Notes under the pieces: generated by a model
Told to the model about the DNA's origin: nothing
Database searches by the model: none
Seen by the model: only the letters and a program-made list of their open reading frames with translations
Shown: in pieces, positions 1-11,300 of the stretch
How the letters are laid out: each line of letters starts with the position of its first letter
How positions within the stretch are numbered: the first letter of the stretch is position 1
Made by a program: the position numbers and the translations under genes
Assembly: GCA_027382625.1 (NCBI GenBank)
Contig: JAJKFJ010022821.1
Span: forward strand, 26,658-90,657
DNA: 64,000 nt
Direction of reading: 5' to 3'
Origin: Tetmemena sp. SeJ-2015
Lineage: Eukaryota; Ciliophora; Spirotrichea; Sporadotrichida; Oxytrichidae

Positions 1-1953
1 AGTCTTTGGTTAGAGAGTCGTCTTTACTGGTTTTGTTCTGCATTATTTGCATTTAAATCTTTGTGTTCACATTGATTGTGATAATCGTTGAGAAGGACCC
101 CTAAACCCACCAACTTAAAAATTTCTCTGAAACTCTTAAATTAACATAGTTATTATCTAAAATTAAACGTAAATAATTTCTATTAAGACTATTTAAATAT
201 GTTAAGCTTAATTTATTATGTCTTTGGTTGATAATTCTGATGATGACCACTGTGGGGTTTGGTGATGTAGCCCCAGAAACCGTGATTGGGAGATCGATCT
301 GTATCATAGCCTCTTTGAGTGGAGTGGGCACTATATCCCTGATCGTGATGAGCATGAATTAAATTTGCAGTTTAAATTAAAACGAGTAAGATGTGTTTGA
401 CTGTCTAGTCATAGCCAAAGAAGAACACTACCTCAGACAGAATGCTTCTAAAATTATTCAGCACTACTTTCTCCTCAAAATACTTCAGAATAGGCAAACT
501 AGGGAATAGCTTTTAAAGGCTTTTGCTCAGAATTCTAGGAAGGGTGCTCACTTAACCCAAGGGGCTAGACGCTCTTAAATTAGGAGTAAGAGTATAGTCT
601 AAAAGCTATTCATCATAGAGAAATTAGACGACAGTGCAACTTGGAACTGCTGGTTCGACTTGATAAGCCTTTCTGCCATCTTCTCAAATCAGCGAAAGTA
701 ATTACCCTTAATCTAAATTCTGATTATAGGATAGTTCAAAGAATTTCAATATGCGTTGAAGATTTGCTTTAGTAGATGGAGGATGAAATTAAAACTTCTT
801 AAATTGAAATCCATTTTTCCCTCTATAGAATGGATAATAAAACGTTATCTTGTTTAATTTATATCATTTTTGGATTACTTAAATATGAAAGTAAGTTAGA
901 AGTGGTTTGAATCTTTCTTTTGTAGATTTAGGGTATCCTTAATTAGTCAGTAGAAAATGAAGAGGTGCTTTCAAAGATGCAAAAAGCAGAGTTTTCAAAT
1001 TCTGAATCTAGCCAGGATGATAAATGACTATGAAGGCTTCTTTGAAGTTAAAAGCTTTTAATTAAAATTAAAAATACTCTGACTGATGACCAAATTCAAC
1101 TTTTTATTGATTAAAAGCATTGATGAGATGAACCATACTAGGCTCTTGAATAACGAAGAGTTCTCAAATCATATTGAAGAAGCAGAAGGATTTCAAGAAT
1201 TTAGCGGATAGACTAAGAACAGAAATAGAGTCCTAGAAAGTCCCAAACTCACTTCATAACTAAAAAAGAAAGAGGTATTCTGAAGATATCCCCTAATGAT
1301 CCCTACCCCTTATTAATTTGACTTACTAAATAGACGTCAAGGCTAGGTTTCATTCTAAAGTCCAGTTAAGCAAATTACTCATATTCAAAATTATTTAATG
1401 TGAGGAAATATAACCAAATTGATAATTTGAATTCTGTCTAGTGGCAGAGATCGCAGGATAAGACAGACTTTAAAAGAATAGAGCTTGCTAAATGAAATAG
1501 GTGAAGAGGAAATTAAGAGTTTTAGCAGCTACAGCGATGAAAGTAGTTTAAACTCTCAAGAAAAAGAGACAATCAACAAAGTGGTCAGGTTTCAAACTAG
1601 ATAAGTGAGCATTGATGGAAAGCAAGACTATGATTTATAATTAATGCGATGAATAGGATAATTCACATAATGATTTCTTGAGTTATATCTCTGGACTCGA
1701 TAATAATCTTTATTAAAACTAAGAGAGTAGTAGTCCTTATGATGAACTGAAGGAAGATGATTCATCAAGGATGGAGGACACATGGGGCCCAAAAAATCTA
1801 TCGAATTTAAATGAATAATAATTTGAGGAAGTGGAATAATTTCAAAGAGAATCAGATTCCTTAATAAGTAGCTCGATATAAAGTCTTTTAGAATAAGGCT
1901 AAGAAACGAAGGGCCCAGATTCTATAATTTTAAAGCAGGACTAAATCAGATGA
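1..1953 (+). CDS. SK-like calcium-activated potassium channel, C-terminal part (germline form, cut by window edge)
   Basis: Plasma or ciliary membrane K+ channel fragment. After joining bases 1-11 to 230 onward, the pore reads SLWLIILMMTTVGFGD, a potassium selectivity filter with its pore helix. It is followed by a last membrane helix and a helical stretch (AKEEHYLRQNASKIIQHYF) that sits where small-conductance channels bind calmodulin. The reading uses TAA/TAG as Gln. A likely intron ends near 728 (ttatag), after which a coiled-coil-like stretch VEDLLQQMEDEIKTSQIEI reads through. Another GT-AG intron of about 35 nt lies near 890-925. The channel proper probably ends before about 1030. The acidic Ser/Gln-rich frame that closes at TGA 1951-1953 may be its tail, joined by further introns, or a separate small gene. 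The upstream transmembrane segments are outside the window. Family assignment rests on the filter and helix order. Confidence in the tail is low. Confidence 0.72.
12..229 (+). other. IES with 10-bp pointer GTCTTTGGTT in the channel gene
   Basis: GTCTTTGGTT occurs at 2-11 and again at 220-229. The AT-rich DNA between has TGA stops in all useful frames and no matching GT-AG boundaries. Deleting it with one repeat copy gives the uninterrupted pore helix SLWLIILMM. The repeat is exactly what a hypotrich pointer should be. Confidence 0.85.
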
Positions 1954-2206
1954 AGCTCATTATTTTGTTTTTAAAGTGATTTGATTTGAATTTGCAACTT
2001 GAAGTGTATATATGGACAGTTATGAACTTTTTAAAATAGTAAATTTGCTATATTTAAAATTCATGTCTATATTTTAGTCGGATAGAATATTAATTGGCAG
2101 AATCCACCAGTTAAATTGACTGCATGTCACTATATAATAAGATGATAAATCAATATCTATAATTAGCCAAATATTGTTAAAAGATTATCTTGAAAATATA
2201 TTGAAA

Positions 2207-3631
2207 ATGGGCAACGATTTGATTAAACAAGAGTACGGTTACATGTTCATCCAGCTCTCAAAAAGAGTTTATCTGCCAGGAGAGCAAGTCGATGGATAAC
2301 TTTTCCTTAGGACTTAAGTTCCTGTTGAGGCAAACTTAATTAGAAGTTTATTCTTTCTATTAAACCAAGTGATGTTAAACATCAAAGGAGTGGAGAAGGG
2401 CTCGTTCACGATTATGGTGCACGGGAACAAAAACACTCACCCGGAGCGAAGATGGTACTCCAAAACTATATTCAACTAAGAGATGCCTTGCTTCGTATTC
2501 ACCACCCCTACTCTCGCGCCAGGAGACTACGCTATTCCCTTCTCGTTCAGCTTACCTGAGAATAAACAGTGTAAAGGTTTATTGCTATATAATTAGCTGT
2601 TAAGAATATTCCTTCAAGCATCTTATTCCATAATCCTAATTAGTTTGCCAACCCTAAGATGAAGGTCTAGTATTTCGTCAAAGCCTTGTTGAAAAATAAA
2701 GCGAACAAGGATCTCCTAAGATTCAAATAGTTGGTGGTTGTAAGAGAACCTACTGTCCATCAAGAACTCAATATAGAAAGACTCTCAGAAGTTAAGTTGA
2801 CCACTTGCTGCTGCATCAATCAAGGCACAGCAAAGCTTGAAGTCTTACTAGAGAAGAACATCTTCTTACAATAATTATAATTGCATAACGCTTATTTATT
2901 CTACCCTCACGAAGATTGAAGTTATATTATATAATTGCAACGCCAAAATAGTGATTAACAATTCGAACTGTGGTCTTAACTTGAAAAACATTCGCTTTGC
3001 CATTGAACAGCACGTGCACATCAAAGCTGGGTGGGACCATTTCAGACAAATCTATCCCCTCTCCTATAAGCAAACTGAAGGGCTTCCAGCTCACCACCCT
3101 TAAGCTGAGGAGAGGAAATTTTCCATCCCTTTGAATACAGTTTAGTACACAATTGGGAATGAGAAGAAATTGGATGGGTCCATGAAGATTCGCTCTCAAG
3201 AGACCATGTTCTTCATGTAATAAATTCAACCTTAGGTTCACGGAAAGCAGATCACTAATGATTTAAATCAACATATTTACTAAAACTATTTCTTTTAATT
3301 ATGGATAATTTTTTTTAGAGAACTTATTCTCAAAATATCATTTCTTTTAGTGACGTACTAAAGAGGTTTTTATTATAACTATTTTAAATTATGCCTCTTT
3401 TAATTATATAATGAGTATTTCGTTGCAATTTTGTGTGATTATTCAGGATGCACTTGTTGCTCAAAGTAGCCTTTGGTGAGAGTTCCCATGACTATTCTGT
3501 CAGCTGAGGACCTCCATACCGTGGTTAATGCAACTGTCATACCAGCAGAATTCCATCCTTCTACTTTTGACTTTAATTTTTTATTTAAAAGTTTACTTTC
3601 TAATATCGTGAAATTAGATTTATACTTTTGA
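2207..3631 (+). CDS. Arrestin-domain protein
   Basis: Cytosolic trafficking adaptor of the arrestin family. It starts MGNDLIKQEYG and contains PGDYAIPFSFSLPE, the N-terminal arrestin-fold signature. Next come NPKMKVQYFVKALL, a CCCINQG segment and a C-terminal arrestin half with NNSNCGLNLKNIRFAIEQ. A 26-nt GT-AG intron lies at 2571-2596. An IES at 2857-2914 explains the frame change. A further intron or IES lies between about 3240 and 3447, with a likely 3' end ttattcag. The last exon reads PLVRVPMTILSAED and stops at TGA 3629-3631. MGN could be an N-myristoylation start (inference). The 250 bases upstream are AT-rich with no gene. The overall fold is well supported. The cargo or receptor partner cannot be told. 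Confidence 0.82.
2857..2914 (+). other. IES with pointer GAAG in the arrestin gene
   Basis: GAAG occurs at 2853-2856 and 2911-2914, 58 bases apart. The frame before it (TAKLEVLLEK) and the frame after it (IEVILYNCNAKIVINNSNC) differ by one base. Removing 58 nt puts them in register and gives a normal arrestin spacing between LEK and NSNC. The insert is AT-rich and lacks GT-AG ends. Confidence 0.72.
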
Positions 3632-4139
3632 TGATTTAAATTCAAGTTAAATCAGTTTTATCATTGTAATTAAAAAAATATAAGATTATTATTAATTTTT
3701 TTAATATTTCAGGTGGCATGTATATTTTTGCATATAAAAAATTATTAAACTTAAATTGATTGTGATAGTTAAATATATATTTTTAAATTAGGGTTTGACA
3801 GATATGTAGCTCCTGAACTAAAATTAGAAATGATGTGAAGCCTATATTTAAATTTTATTTACTCAGCTTATTTACTGAACTATTTCAGTAAGAATAATTC
3901 ATCTTGATTGTTTGAATGAATAAATTAAACATAAAAGCCATAATTTAACTTTCTGATAATCCAAAAGAATGTTAATTATCAATTAAAATTTGAATTAAAT
4001 CGTAATCATGCAACTATCTGCCATTTAATCCATTATAATTAATATTAGAAATGCATGTTAGTTAAGGATAAAAAATATGAATAATGTAGAATAAGTATCT
4101 ATATTCGATGATATATAATAATATTAATTATTATTAAAT
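3632..4139. other. AT-rich intergenic DNA
   Basis: About 500 bases between the arrestin gene and BRR2, rich in TAAT and TTAA words, with frequent TGA in all frames. No conserved frame was seen. The last 100 bases before the BRR2 start are almost pure A/T and could hold its promoter. Confidence 0.6.
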
Positions 4140-7100
4140 ATGACTGACAAGGAAGTGCAACGCACTTAGTACAAGTACACCTTGGTAAGCAACCAATCCA
4201 TTCTCTCTCTATTCTAGCATATTTACTTTGATCCATCTAAATATTGATTATAGAATTCAAACTTGGTGATTCAAGGTTCCCAGCATTTAAGTAGAGACAA
4301 CGAGCCTTCAGGAGAAGGTGAGTCTCTGGTGGGCAGGAAGATGGCGCCTTTTGGTGATCTAGCCCAAAGAGAGAAGCCTCCTGAATTAGTTATTGCTTCA
4401 TTTATTATCTTTATCATATGATCTTTTTATTAAATGAAATGAATAAAGCTAAAGAAGCATAGTAAAAGTAAGGAATTCCTCATAGAGTGCATTCATTAAC
4501 TTTTTAAATAGGAAGCAAGAGAAATCCAAAAGAGATAGAGATGTGGTGGATGCAAAGAGGGAAACTCAATTTGTAAGTGCAAATCAATTAAAGATTCTCA
4601 ACCAAAATTATTTGCTCGATGTCTCAAAATCATCCTATATAGAGTCTGGCAAGTGGGCACGAGAAAAATATCCTTTCAGCTCAGATTCAGGAAGAGTTAG
4701 TCTACAGACCTAAAACTAAGGAGACCAGAGCAATCTACGAGAATATTCTGTCAATTGTGCAAAAGCACATGGGTGACGTATCGCTTGAGGTGCTCAGAGG
4801 AGCCACTGACGAAGTAAACTTATTCTTTGAATTCATATGAGGTTAAAATTACAGAAATGTTATAGCATTTACTTGCAGTGCTAAAAACTGATAGTATAAC
4901 TGGTGGAGATATAGAGAGAAAGAGGGAAATAGAAGCTGTAGTGGATAGACTTTCTTAAGAGACTTACAACTCATTAGTGGTACTTGCTCAGCAGCTGCTT
5001 GATTACAATCCAGAGCAAGACAGACTAGACTAAGATGGAAGGGGTGATAACTAGATCGATGTGAACTTTGAGGCTGAGGATGATGACGGCATGGGAGATG
5101 ATGAAGATGATAATGAGGTCAAGGAAGGAGCAGGAAGAGACAGAGATGCTGATTAGGATGAAGATGGCCTTGCAGGGGATGAGAAGAGAAAGATTAAGAC
5201 GAGGAAGAAGAAGAACCTGCGATTAAAGTAGCAAAGAAAACTGAGACTAAAGCTAAGGATCATTTCCTAATTTAATATTACACGGTATGTTTAAGATCAA
5301 CTAAGTTTCTAAGAGTTAGATGCATTCTGGCTATCAAGAACTCTAATGAACTCATTCCCAGATAAAATGGCTGAAGAGTAACTAGAATTACAGAAGAGAC
5401 TTATGTCCATCCTCAAAATTGAAAGCGCCAGAGAGTGCGAAAGAAAGCTATTTGCAGTTACAGGCATTATAAATTATATTTTGCAGTACTAGGCACAGAG
5501 AAATATCAACTCATTCATCAACTTGTCAAGAACAAGACTCTAATTTACTACAGTACTAGGTATCATCAAGCTTAGGATGAAAAATCAAAAGCTCTGCTTA
5601 TTCAAGAGATGGAACAGACTCGAGAGGGAAGAGAAATCGTTGATTAGATCTTGGGGAGATCAAAACCTTCAAATGATATTGAGATGAGCAAAAGCCTTCT
5701 TAATAGTTTTAATATGTTAGGAAATAAAATTCTTGAGGATGCCAAGAATCTGACCAAAAAGTATAGAGCTCCCACAGCTGAGGATGTTACTGACTTACTT
5801 CAGAAAAAGGTCACCGATGAAATACTCAAGTCTACGCAAGGAGCCAAGCAACTAGATCTTGAAAACATTGCATTCAATTAAGGTGCGAGGCTTATGGCTA
5901 ATGGAAAGTGTCTTCTTCCAAAAGGTTCTCAGAAGATTATTAAAGTCGGCTATGAAGAGGTCTATGTTCCTGCTACTCGTCATAAATTCAAAGATGAAAT
6001 CAAACTCATCCCTATTCAGGATTTGCCAGAATGGGCTAGACCTGCTTTCCCTCCTCCAATTGTCAACCTCAATTTCATATAGAGTAAAGTTTACTAGAGC
6101 GCATTCAAGAGCAACGAAAATCTACTTATTTGTGCACCTACTGGAGCTGGAAAGACTAATATTGCTCTTCTTTCAATTCTGCAAGTTCTAAACATGAAGA
6201 GAAAGAACAATCTATAAAGAATTATTTTATAATGAGCAGTGTGAATTTAATTTAATGGAAGATTTGACATTAAGAACTTTAAGATAGTGTACATAGCACC
6301 TATGAAAGCTTTGGTTACAGAGGTGGTAGGAAACTTTTAGAAAAGACTAGACAGCTTTGGAATTACTGTCAAAGAATTAACAGGAGATATTAACCTGACT
6401 AAGGCATAGATTGATGAAACTTAGATTATTGTCACCACTCCTGAGAAATGGGATATCATCACGAGAAAAAGCGGAGATAGAGCTTACTTGGAACTAGTTA
6501 AGCTCATAATCATTGATGAGGTGCATCTACTTCATAAAATTAATATTTTAAGACTCAATATTATTCATGACTCTAGAGGACCTGTTCTCGAGGCTCTTGT
6601 TGCACGAACTATTCGTTAAATCGAACAGACATCTGAGAACATAAGAATAGTGGCTCTATCTGCTACTCTGCCTAATTACAAGGACGTTGCTGCCTTTTTG
6701 AGAGTCAACCCTGAATCTGGATTGCATCAATTCGATAATTCTTTCAGGCCAGTTCCACTTGAATAGATATATGTCGGAATCACTGAGAAGAAAGCCATCA
6801 AGAGACTTATGTTAATGAACGAAGTGTGCTATGAGAAAGTCATGGAAAGGGCTGGTAAGCACCAAATACTCGTTTTTGTCCACTCGAGAAAGGAGACTGC
6901 AAGAACAGCTAAGATCATCAGAGATTTGGCTTTAGCTAAAGATGAGCTTCATAAATTCATTGGAGGCGAGAGCAGTGCAACAAAAGAACTCTTAGACTAA
7001 GAAAGTCAAGAAGCTCAAAGTACTGATCTTAAGGATCTCTTGCCTTTCGGTCTGGGTATTCATCATGCTGGTCTCTCTAGAAAAGACAGGTTGAGAGTTG

Positions 7101-7490
7101 AATAGCTCTTTGCAGCAGGCCATATTTAAGTTCTTGTCTCAACTGCAACCTTAGCTTGGGGAGTTAATCTTCCTGCTCACACAGTCATCATAAAGGGAAC
7201 TCAAATATACAGTCCTGAACAAGGCAAATGGATTTCATTAATCTAAGAGATATGAAGATTAATTATTGGTAAGATTGAGTTGAGTCCCTAAGATATGCTT
7301 TAAATGATGGGTAGAGCAGGTCGTCCTTAGTACGATACTCTTGGAGAGGGTATCATCATAACTAACTATTCTGAGTTGCAGTATCATCTCAGCTTAAATA
7401 ATCAACAGTTACCAATCGAGAGCTAGCTAATCACTTAGCTTCCAGATCAGCTTAATGCTGAAGTAGTACTTGGTACAGTTTCGAATGTTA
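4140..7490 (+). CDS. BRR2: Brr2, U5 snRNP ATP-dependent RNA helicase, N-terminal half (MDS group 1)
   Basis: Nuclear spliceosomal Ski2-like helicase that unwinds U4/U6. The start reads [15 protein letters not shown], then a 69-nt intron (4185-4253), then NSNLVIQGS and the family motif [28 protein letters not shown] and the Asp/Glu-rich insert follow. The first helicase cassette has motif [27 protein letters not shown], the DEVH box, [41 protein letters not shown] and [12 protein letters not shown]. The frame stops being Brr2 just after [14 protein letters not shown] (about 7490). A different gene starts at 7583, so the rest of the first cassette, both Sec63 domains and the second cassette are absent here. 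The next piece is at about 33.3 kb. Five IESs interrupt conserved motifs. A one-base break in the acidic Glu/Lys repeat (about 5200) may be an error. Identity is certain; the exact MDS end is not. Confidence 0.95.
5459..5487 (+). other. IES with 8-bp pointer TTTGCAGT in BRR2
   Basis: TTTGCAGT occurs at 5451-5458 and 5480-5487. Read through, the frame is lost after RKLFAV. Removing 29 nt gives [18 protein letters not shown] and then [10 protein letters not shown], matching this Brr2 region. The insert (tacaggcattataaattata plus pointer) is AT-rich. Confidence 0.9.
6224..6247 (+). other. IES with pointer GAATT in BRR2
   Basis: GAATT occurs at 6219-6223 and 6243-6247. The 24-nt interval contains an in-frame TGA. 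Its removal gives [20 protein letters not shown], joining motif I to the FKIVYIAP strand of the helicase. Confidence 0.78.
6536..6568 (+). other. IES with pointer TTCAT inside the DEVH box region of BRR2
   Basis: TTCAT occurs at 6531-6535 and 6564-6568. Without the 33-nt AT-rich insert the protein reads [20 protein letters not shown], the invariant Brr2 sequence. With it, 11 foreign residues split HLLH from DSRG. Confidence 0.9.
7235..7276 (+). other. IES with pointer GATT in BRR2
   Basis: GATT occurs at 7231-7234 and 7273-7276. The 42-nt insert carries an in-frame TGA. Its excision gives GKWIELSPQDMLQMMGRAG, the expected helicase motif VI context. Confidence 0.88.
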
Positions 7491-7582
7491 AAAAAAAATA
7501 GAAAATGCACATATCTGAAGAGCATGTATTTTAAGAAATTTCTAAAATAAGTTTATTGCAATTCTTTGTTTTAATTTTCAAA

Positions 7583-8137
7583 ATGGACGAGAAACTGACT
7601 CCTGAGCAGATCGCAGATTTCAAAGAAGCCTTCTCCTTGTTTGATCACGATGAGAACGGTTCTATTTCAGCTGTGGAATTAGGTGAGGTGTTGAAAGCCT
7701 TAGGTTAAAATCCAACTAAGAACGAGCTAACTGATATGATAAACGAGGTGGATGTGGATGGCAACGGCACTGTGGAGTTTGCTGAATTTGTGATTCTCAT
7801 GACTAACAAAGTGAAGGAGATTTCTAAGCAGGACGAGATAAGGGAGGCGTTTGATGTGTTAGACAAGGAAAAAGACGAAGTAATAAAGGTGAAGGAATTG
7901 AAATACTTTATGCGAAAAGTTGCGCATATTAAACTTTCAAATGAGGAGGCAGAGGCTATGATTGAATTCGCAAGCAGCGATAAAGAGCGTAAAGGAGTTA
8001 CTTTCGAGGATTTCTTGCGAATAGTAGAAATTGCTTAAAATGGTGGAGCAGGAGGGAATTCAATTCACGACAGTCAATAAAATATTGGAGCTCATGGGGA
8101 GATTGAAGAAGAGGAGGATGAGGAGCAGGATGCATGA
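7583..8137 (+). CDS. Calmodulin-like EF-hand protein with degenerate C-lobe and acidic tail
   Basis: A 184-residue calmodulin-family calcium sensor with no visible intron. It starts [20 protein letters not shown], close to calmodulin. EF1 ([12 protein letters not shown]) and EF2 ([12 protein letters not shown]) keep all canonical calcium ligands. EF3 ([12 protein letters not shown]) and EF4 ([13 protein letters not shown]) have lost key Asp/Gly positions, so only the N-lobe is likely to bind calcium. After the usual calmodulin end the frame continues through Gln codons TAA into a Gly/Asn stretch and an acidic run [12 protein letters not shown], ending at TGA 8135-8137. It starts under 100 bases after the truncated BRR2 segment and runs tail to tail with the histidine kinase. 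It could serve in cilia or basal bodies, but nothing here shows that. Distinct from true calmodulin by EF3/EF4 and the tail. Confidence 0.9.
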
Positions 8138-8391
8138 AAATGAAACCTTCTCTCTACTAGAGTTCGCCTTGATTAATATAGGAGTAGATAATTTATGAGT
8201 TAACTTATAATGATAATTTAAGATCAAATAAATAGAATCTGCCATTCTTCTTCTACTGCATCTTCTGACAGATGGGAGAAGGTTAGGTATGCTATAAATG
8301 CTTGACTCCATCGAATTAATATTTCTTCGTAAAGGAGTCTTTATTGATATAAGAAAATTGTAAAGCCTGGAAGTTTGCGAATTTTTCATCT

Positions 8392-11300
8392 TCAAATCAT
8401 TTCTAGTTTTTTGAGTAACTTATCAACAAACTTCTTCTTTATAGGCTTATCTTTTAAAATAAAGTATAACATATTATTTTATTTATCCAAATAAGTGTCG
8501 AATCCAAGCTTTTTGAATTCTCCAAGGGAGGTTAGAGGCAGGCAAGTATGAGCCACATAGTTATCAAGCATTATAAAGAAGTAATATATTGTGCGAATGA
8601 TAGTAGCTTTCTGATAGTTTGATATGGTGTTCAGTCTCTGCACGCATAAGCTTCTTCATGAGTTCAATTCCATTCAAGACTGGCATGTTTATGTCATCTC
8701 AATTGATATTTCTCATATTTAAAATACAAGTCAACAAGAACAAGTTTATAAGCCTTGCACTCTGGACACTCAGATTTTTTCATTACCTTTTCAAAGCCCT
8801 CCTGTCCATCATTTGCCAAGTCGCACATTATTCCATAGTTCTGCTCAAAGATCAACTAAATTGGTTTTAAAGAAATCAAAGTATATTCAACTTTGCCATT
8901 GTGAGATTGAAAGAAACGTCATCGATGAGGAGGACGCTTCCTGTACAACCACATCTGACTGAGATATTAGAAGGAGAGTGCTGGTACTATTGCTGGTTGA
9001 AGAAAGAGCGTCTTCCTCTTGGAACCATCAGGCTAGATTTCTTGCCTTGTGGAGCAATTTAGGTGCTCTGATTAATCTAGCTTATATTCCTACTCATTCG
9101 CTAGTAGTTTTCCTAGTAAACTTTATTAAATTGAAAAATATTATCAATTTGATAATGTGTATGTTTAGTTTGTGCTGTGGAGCATCATCATCTGAGCAAT
9201 AGAGTGAGCTTGCTGAGTAGAGGGATAAAGAGCCCCAATGTTCATAAGAGATGTTTTAAATTTGCTTCCTTTAGCTTCCATCGTTTTCTGTTAAACATAT
9301 CGAAGGAGCATCATAAATTAAATTACTACTTAATATATTGAATGGCATAGTTTGTTCACCTGCATCAGTTTCATCAGGAATTTGCTTATCTTCATCACCG
9401 AGTGTGTCATTGAATTCATTCGGAACTATAGCATTGCTTTCCTTAGGCCCTATCTGCTGAAGAGTCTTCTCCATCAAACTATTGTCCAGGTAAAATTGGA
9501 TTTGCTCCTAGCCTTGGAGAGGTCTGCTCTTGCTCTCTTCCTCTGGTGCCCTCTGTTACTCTTCAATGCGAGATCTTTGCTTCATGGGTCTTTAAAGAAT
9601 AAAATTTGAAGAATAATTCTCCCAACTTTTAACTCTTTGTGAGAGCTGATTTTGCTTTGAGGACTGTGACTTTGAGCAAGAGGAAGAAGATGAAGACGAT
9701 GAGGATGAGGAAGAAGAGGATAGGATAGAGTTGCCTTTAGACTTTTTCTATATGCCTTTGAAGCTCTTCTTTTTGGAAGGACTTTACTGGCTCTTGCTAA
9801 TTGAGCTAGATTGAGGATCTTATCTTAGACTTATCTATCATTAAGCATATTGAGGCATTAATCTATGATGGTTGGTCTATTTTAAGAGGAGTTCAGGTTA
9901 AACCTGATCACGTTCTTGCTACCAGATCCAATTTGGAGCTAGGCTCCTAATCCGGCTGCAGGAATGGTCCCTTACCTGCCTAAAGCACTTGGGCCTCTTC
10001 CACCCCTGCTATCTCTGCTCACATCTAAATTGCTATCATTACTTGCTCTCGAAACTCGCATAGTTTCTTTGTTGTTTCCCAAGTTTAATTTCAACAAACC
10101 CTGGAGTCCCAAGTGCATCCGCACCAACTCCTCCTGCTCTTTTCTCGCGAGTTCTCATCTAAGAATTCGAAACCCTAGATGTTATGTCGCTGGCCTAATC
10201 TAATTTATTTAATAGAAGATATAGGAATAAGCTGGAACTAACCACTGCTTGACTTCTCATAGTTCTCTGCTGGTTAGCTTATGTTGAAGAAGCAAGAGAA
10301 GGTGGAGCCTTTCTTCACCTTTGACGAAAGCTGTATCATGCCTCCCAATTCCTCACAAACTTTTTTACAAAGAGTCAATCCAATTCCAACCCCTGTGTGG
10401 TCTGACATATGCACATCTGATGCAGTCTTTTGAAACAAGTTGAACAGTGTCTTCAAGTCTTTTCGCTTTATTCCTATTCCAGAATCTTCCACCCTCAAAC
10501 AAAGCACTTAATAAATTCAATAAAACAAAGGTATCTGCTTGCATTGCTTGTGCTCTGAGGGTTTAGCTGATTAGTATTTATTAAAATGCTCTCGTCCTTC
10601 ACTGCTGTCTAAAATGCTTTCATCACTCCCAAAAGATACTCATTCAACTTAATTTCAACACTTAATTTAGATCGATCAGGAGAGATATTGTCGTTGTTGG
10701 CCAACTTAAATTTTATAGGGACTTCTATTCCTCCAGTTCCTCCGTCCCCCAAATCAGTTTAGCGGATGGAACTTCTAAAAGCAGGGTTTAAAATACTTCC
10801 CCTAATTGAGCTCCTTTTCTTATTTCCTAGTCTAAGTTGCTTATTTTGCATGATGTCATCTTTAGGAATCTCTAATAATGATAATAATTTGACTGTCTTT
10901 CAGAGATAATCTGAGTGAGACTCAAAGACCTTCTAGGATTTCTGGAATTTTGAGTAGTAAGTGGGGCTATGTTATCAGCTCCGATATAACCGTCTTTCTC
11001 CTCTTCTTCTCCAACCTCTTCAATGACTGACTATTGTTTCATCAACGCTTGAGGCTCAAAACTCTGAATGGGCAATCTCTCTGTGATACTCACTGAGACT
11101 TTTAAACAAATGCCAATAATATTCAATTATAAGGGAGCAAGCGCTAATTTATCTGCCCTTTTTGTGTATACTTTATTGCATTAGTGACCAGCTAGTAAAG
11201 CACCTGCTTTATTCTCCTAACATCTGAGTAAATCAAGTCAGGCACGTTATTGTCGCAATAGAACTAGATCTTTATACCTCTGTTGCCTATTTATTCTTAA

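Noticed and set aside
98..111. CCCCTAAACCC as a telomere trace
   Set aside because: Hypotrich telomeres are repeated CCCCAAAA; this is a single short string inside an IES.
357..381. AATTAAA repeat as an 18-nt IES in the channel gene
   Set aside because: The repeat is simple A/T, the interval keeps frame either way, and the protein does not decide between them.
2876..2939. TATAATTGCA repeat as the arrestin IES pointer
   Set aside because: Excising 54 nt leaves the one-base frame offset; the GAAG pair (58 nt) fixes it.
2927..3241. 104-codon minus-strand frame
   Set aside because: Antisense to the C-terminal half of the arrestin-like protein, whose plus-strand frame shows clear family motifs.
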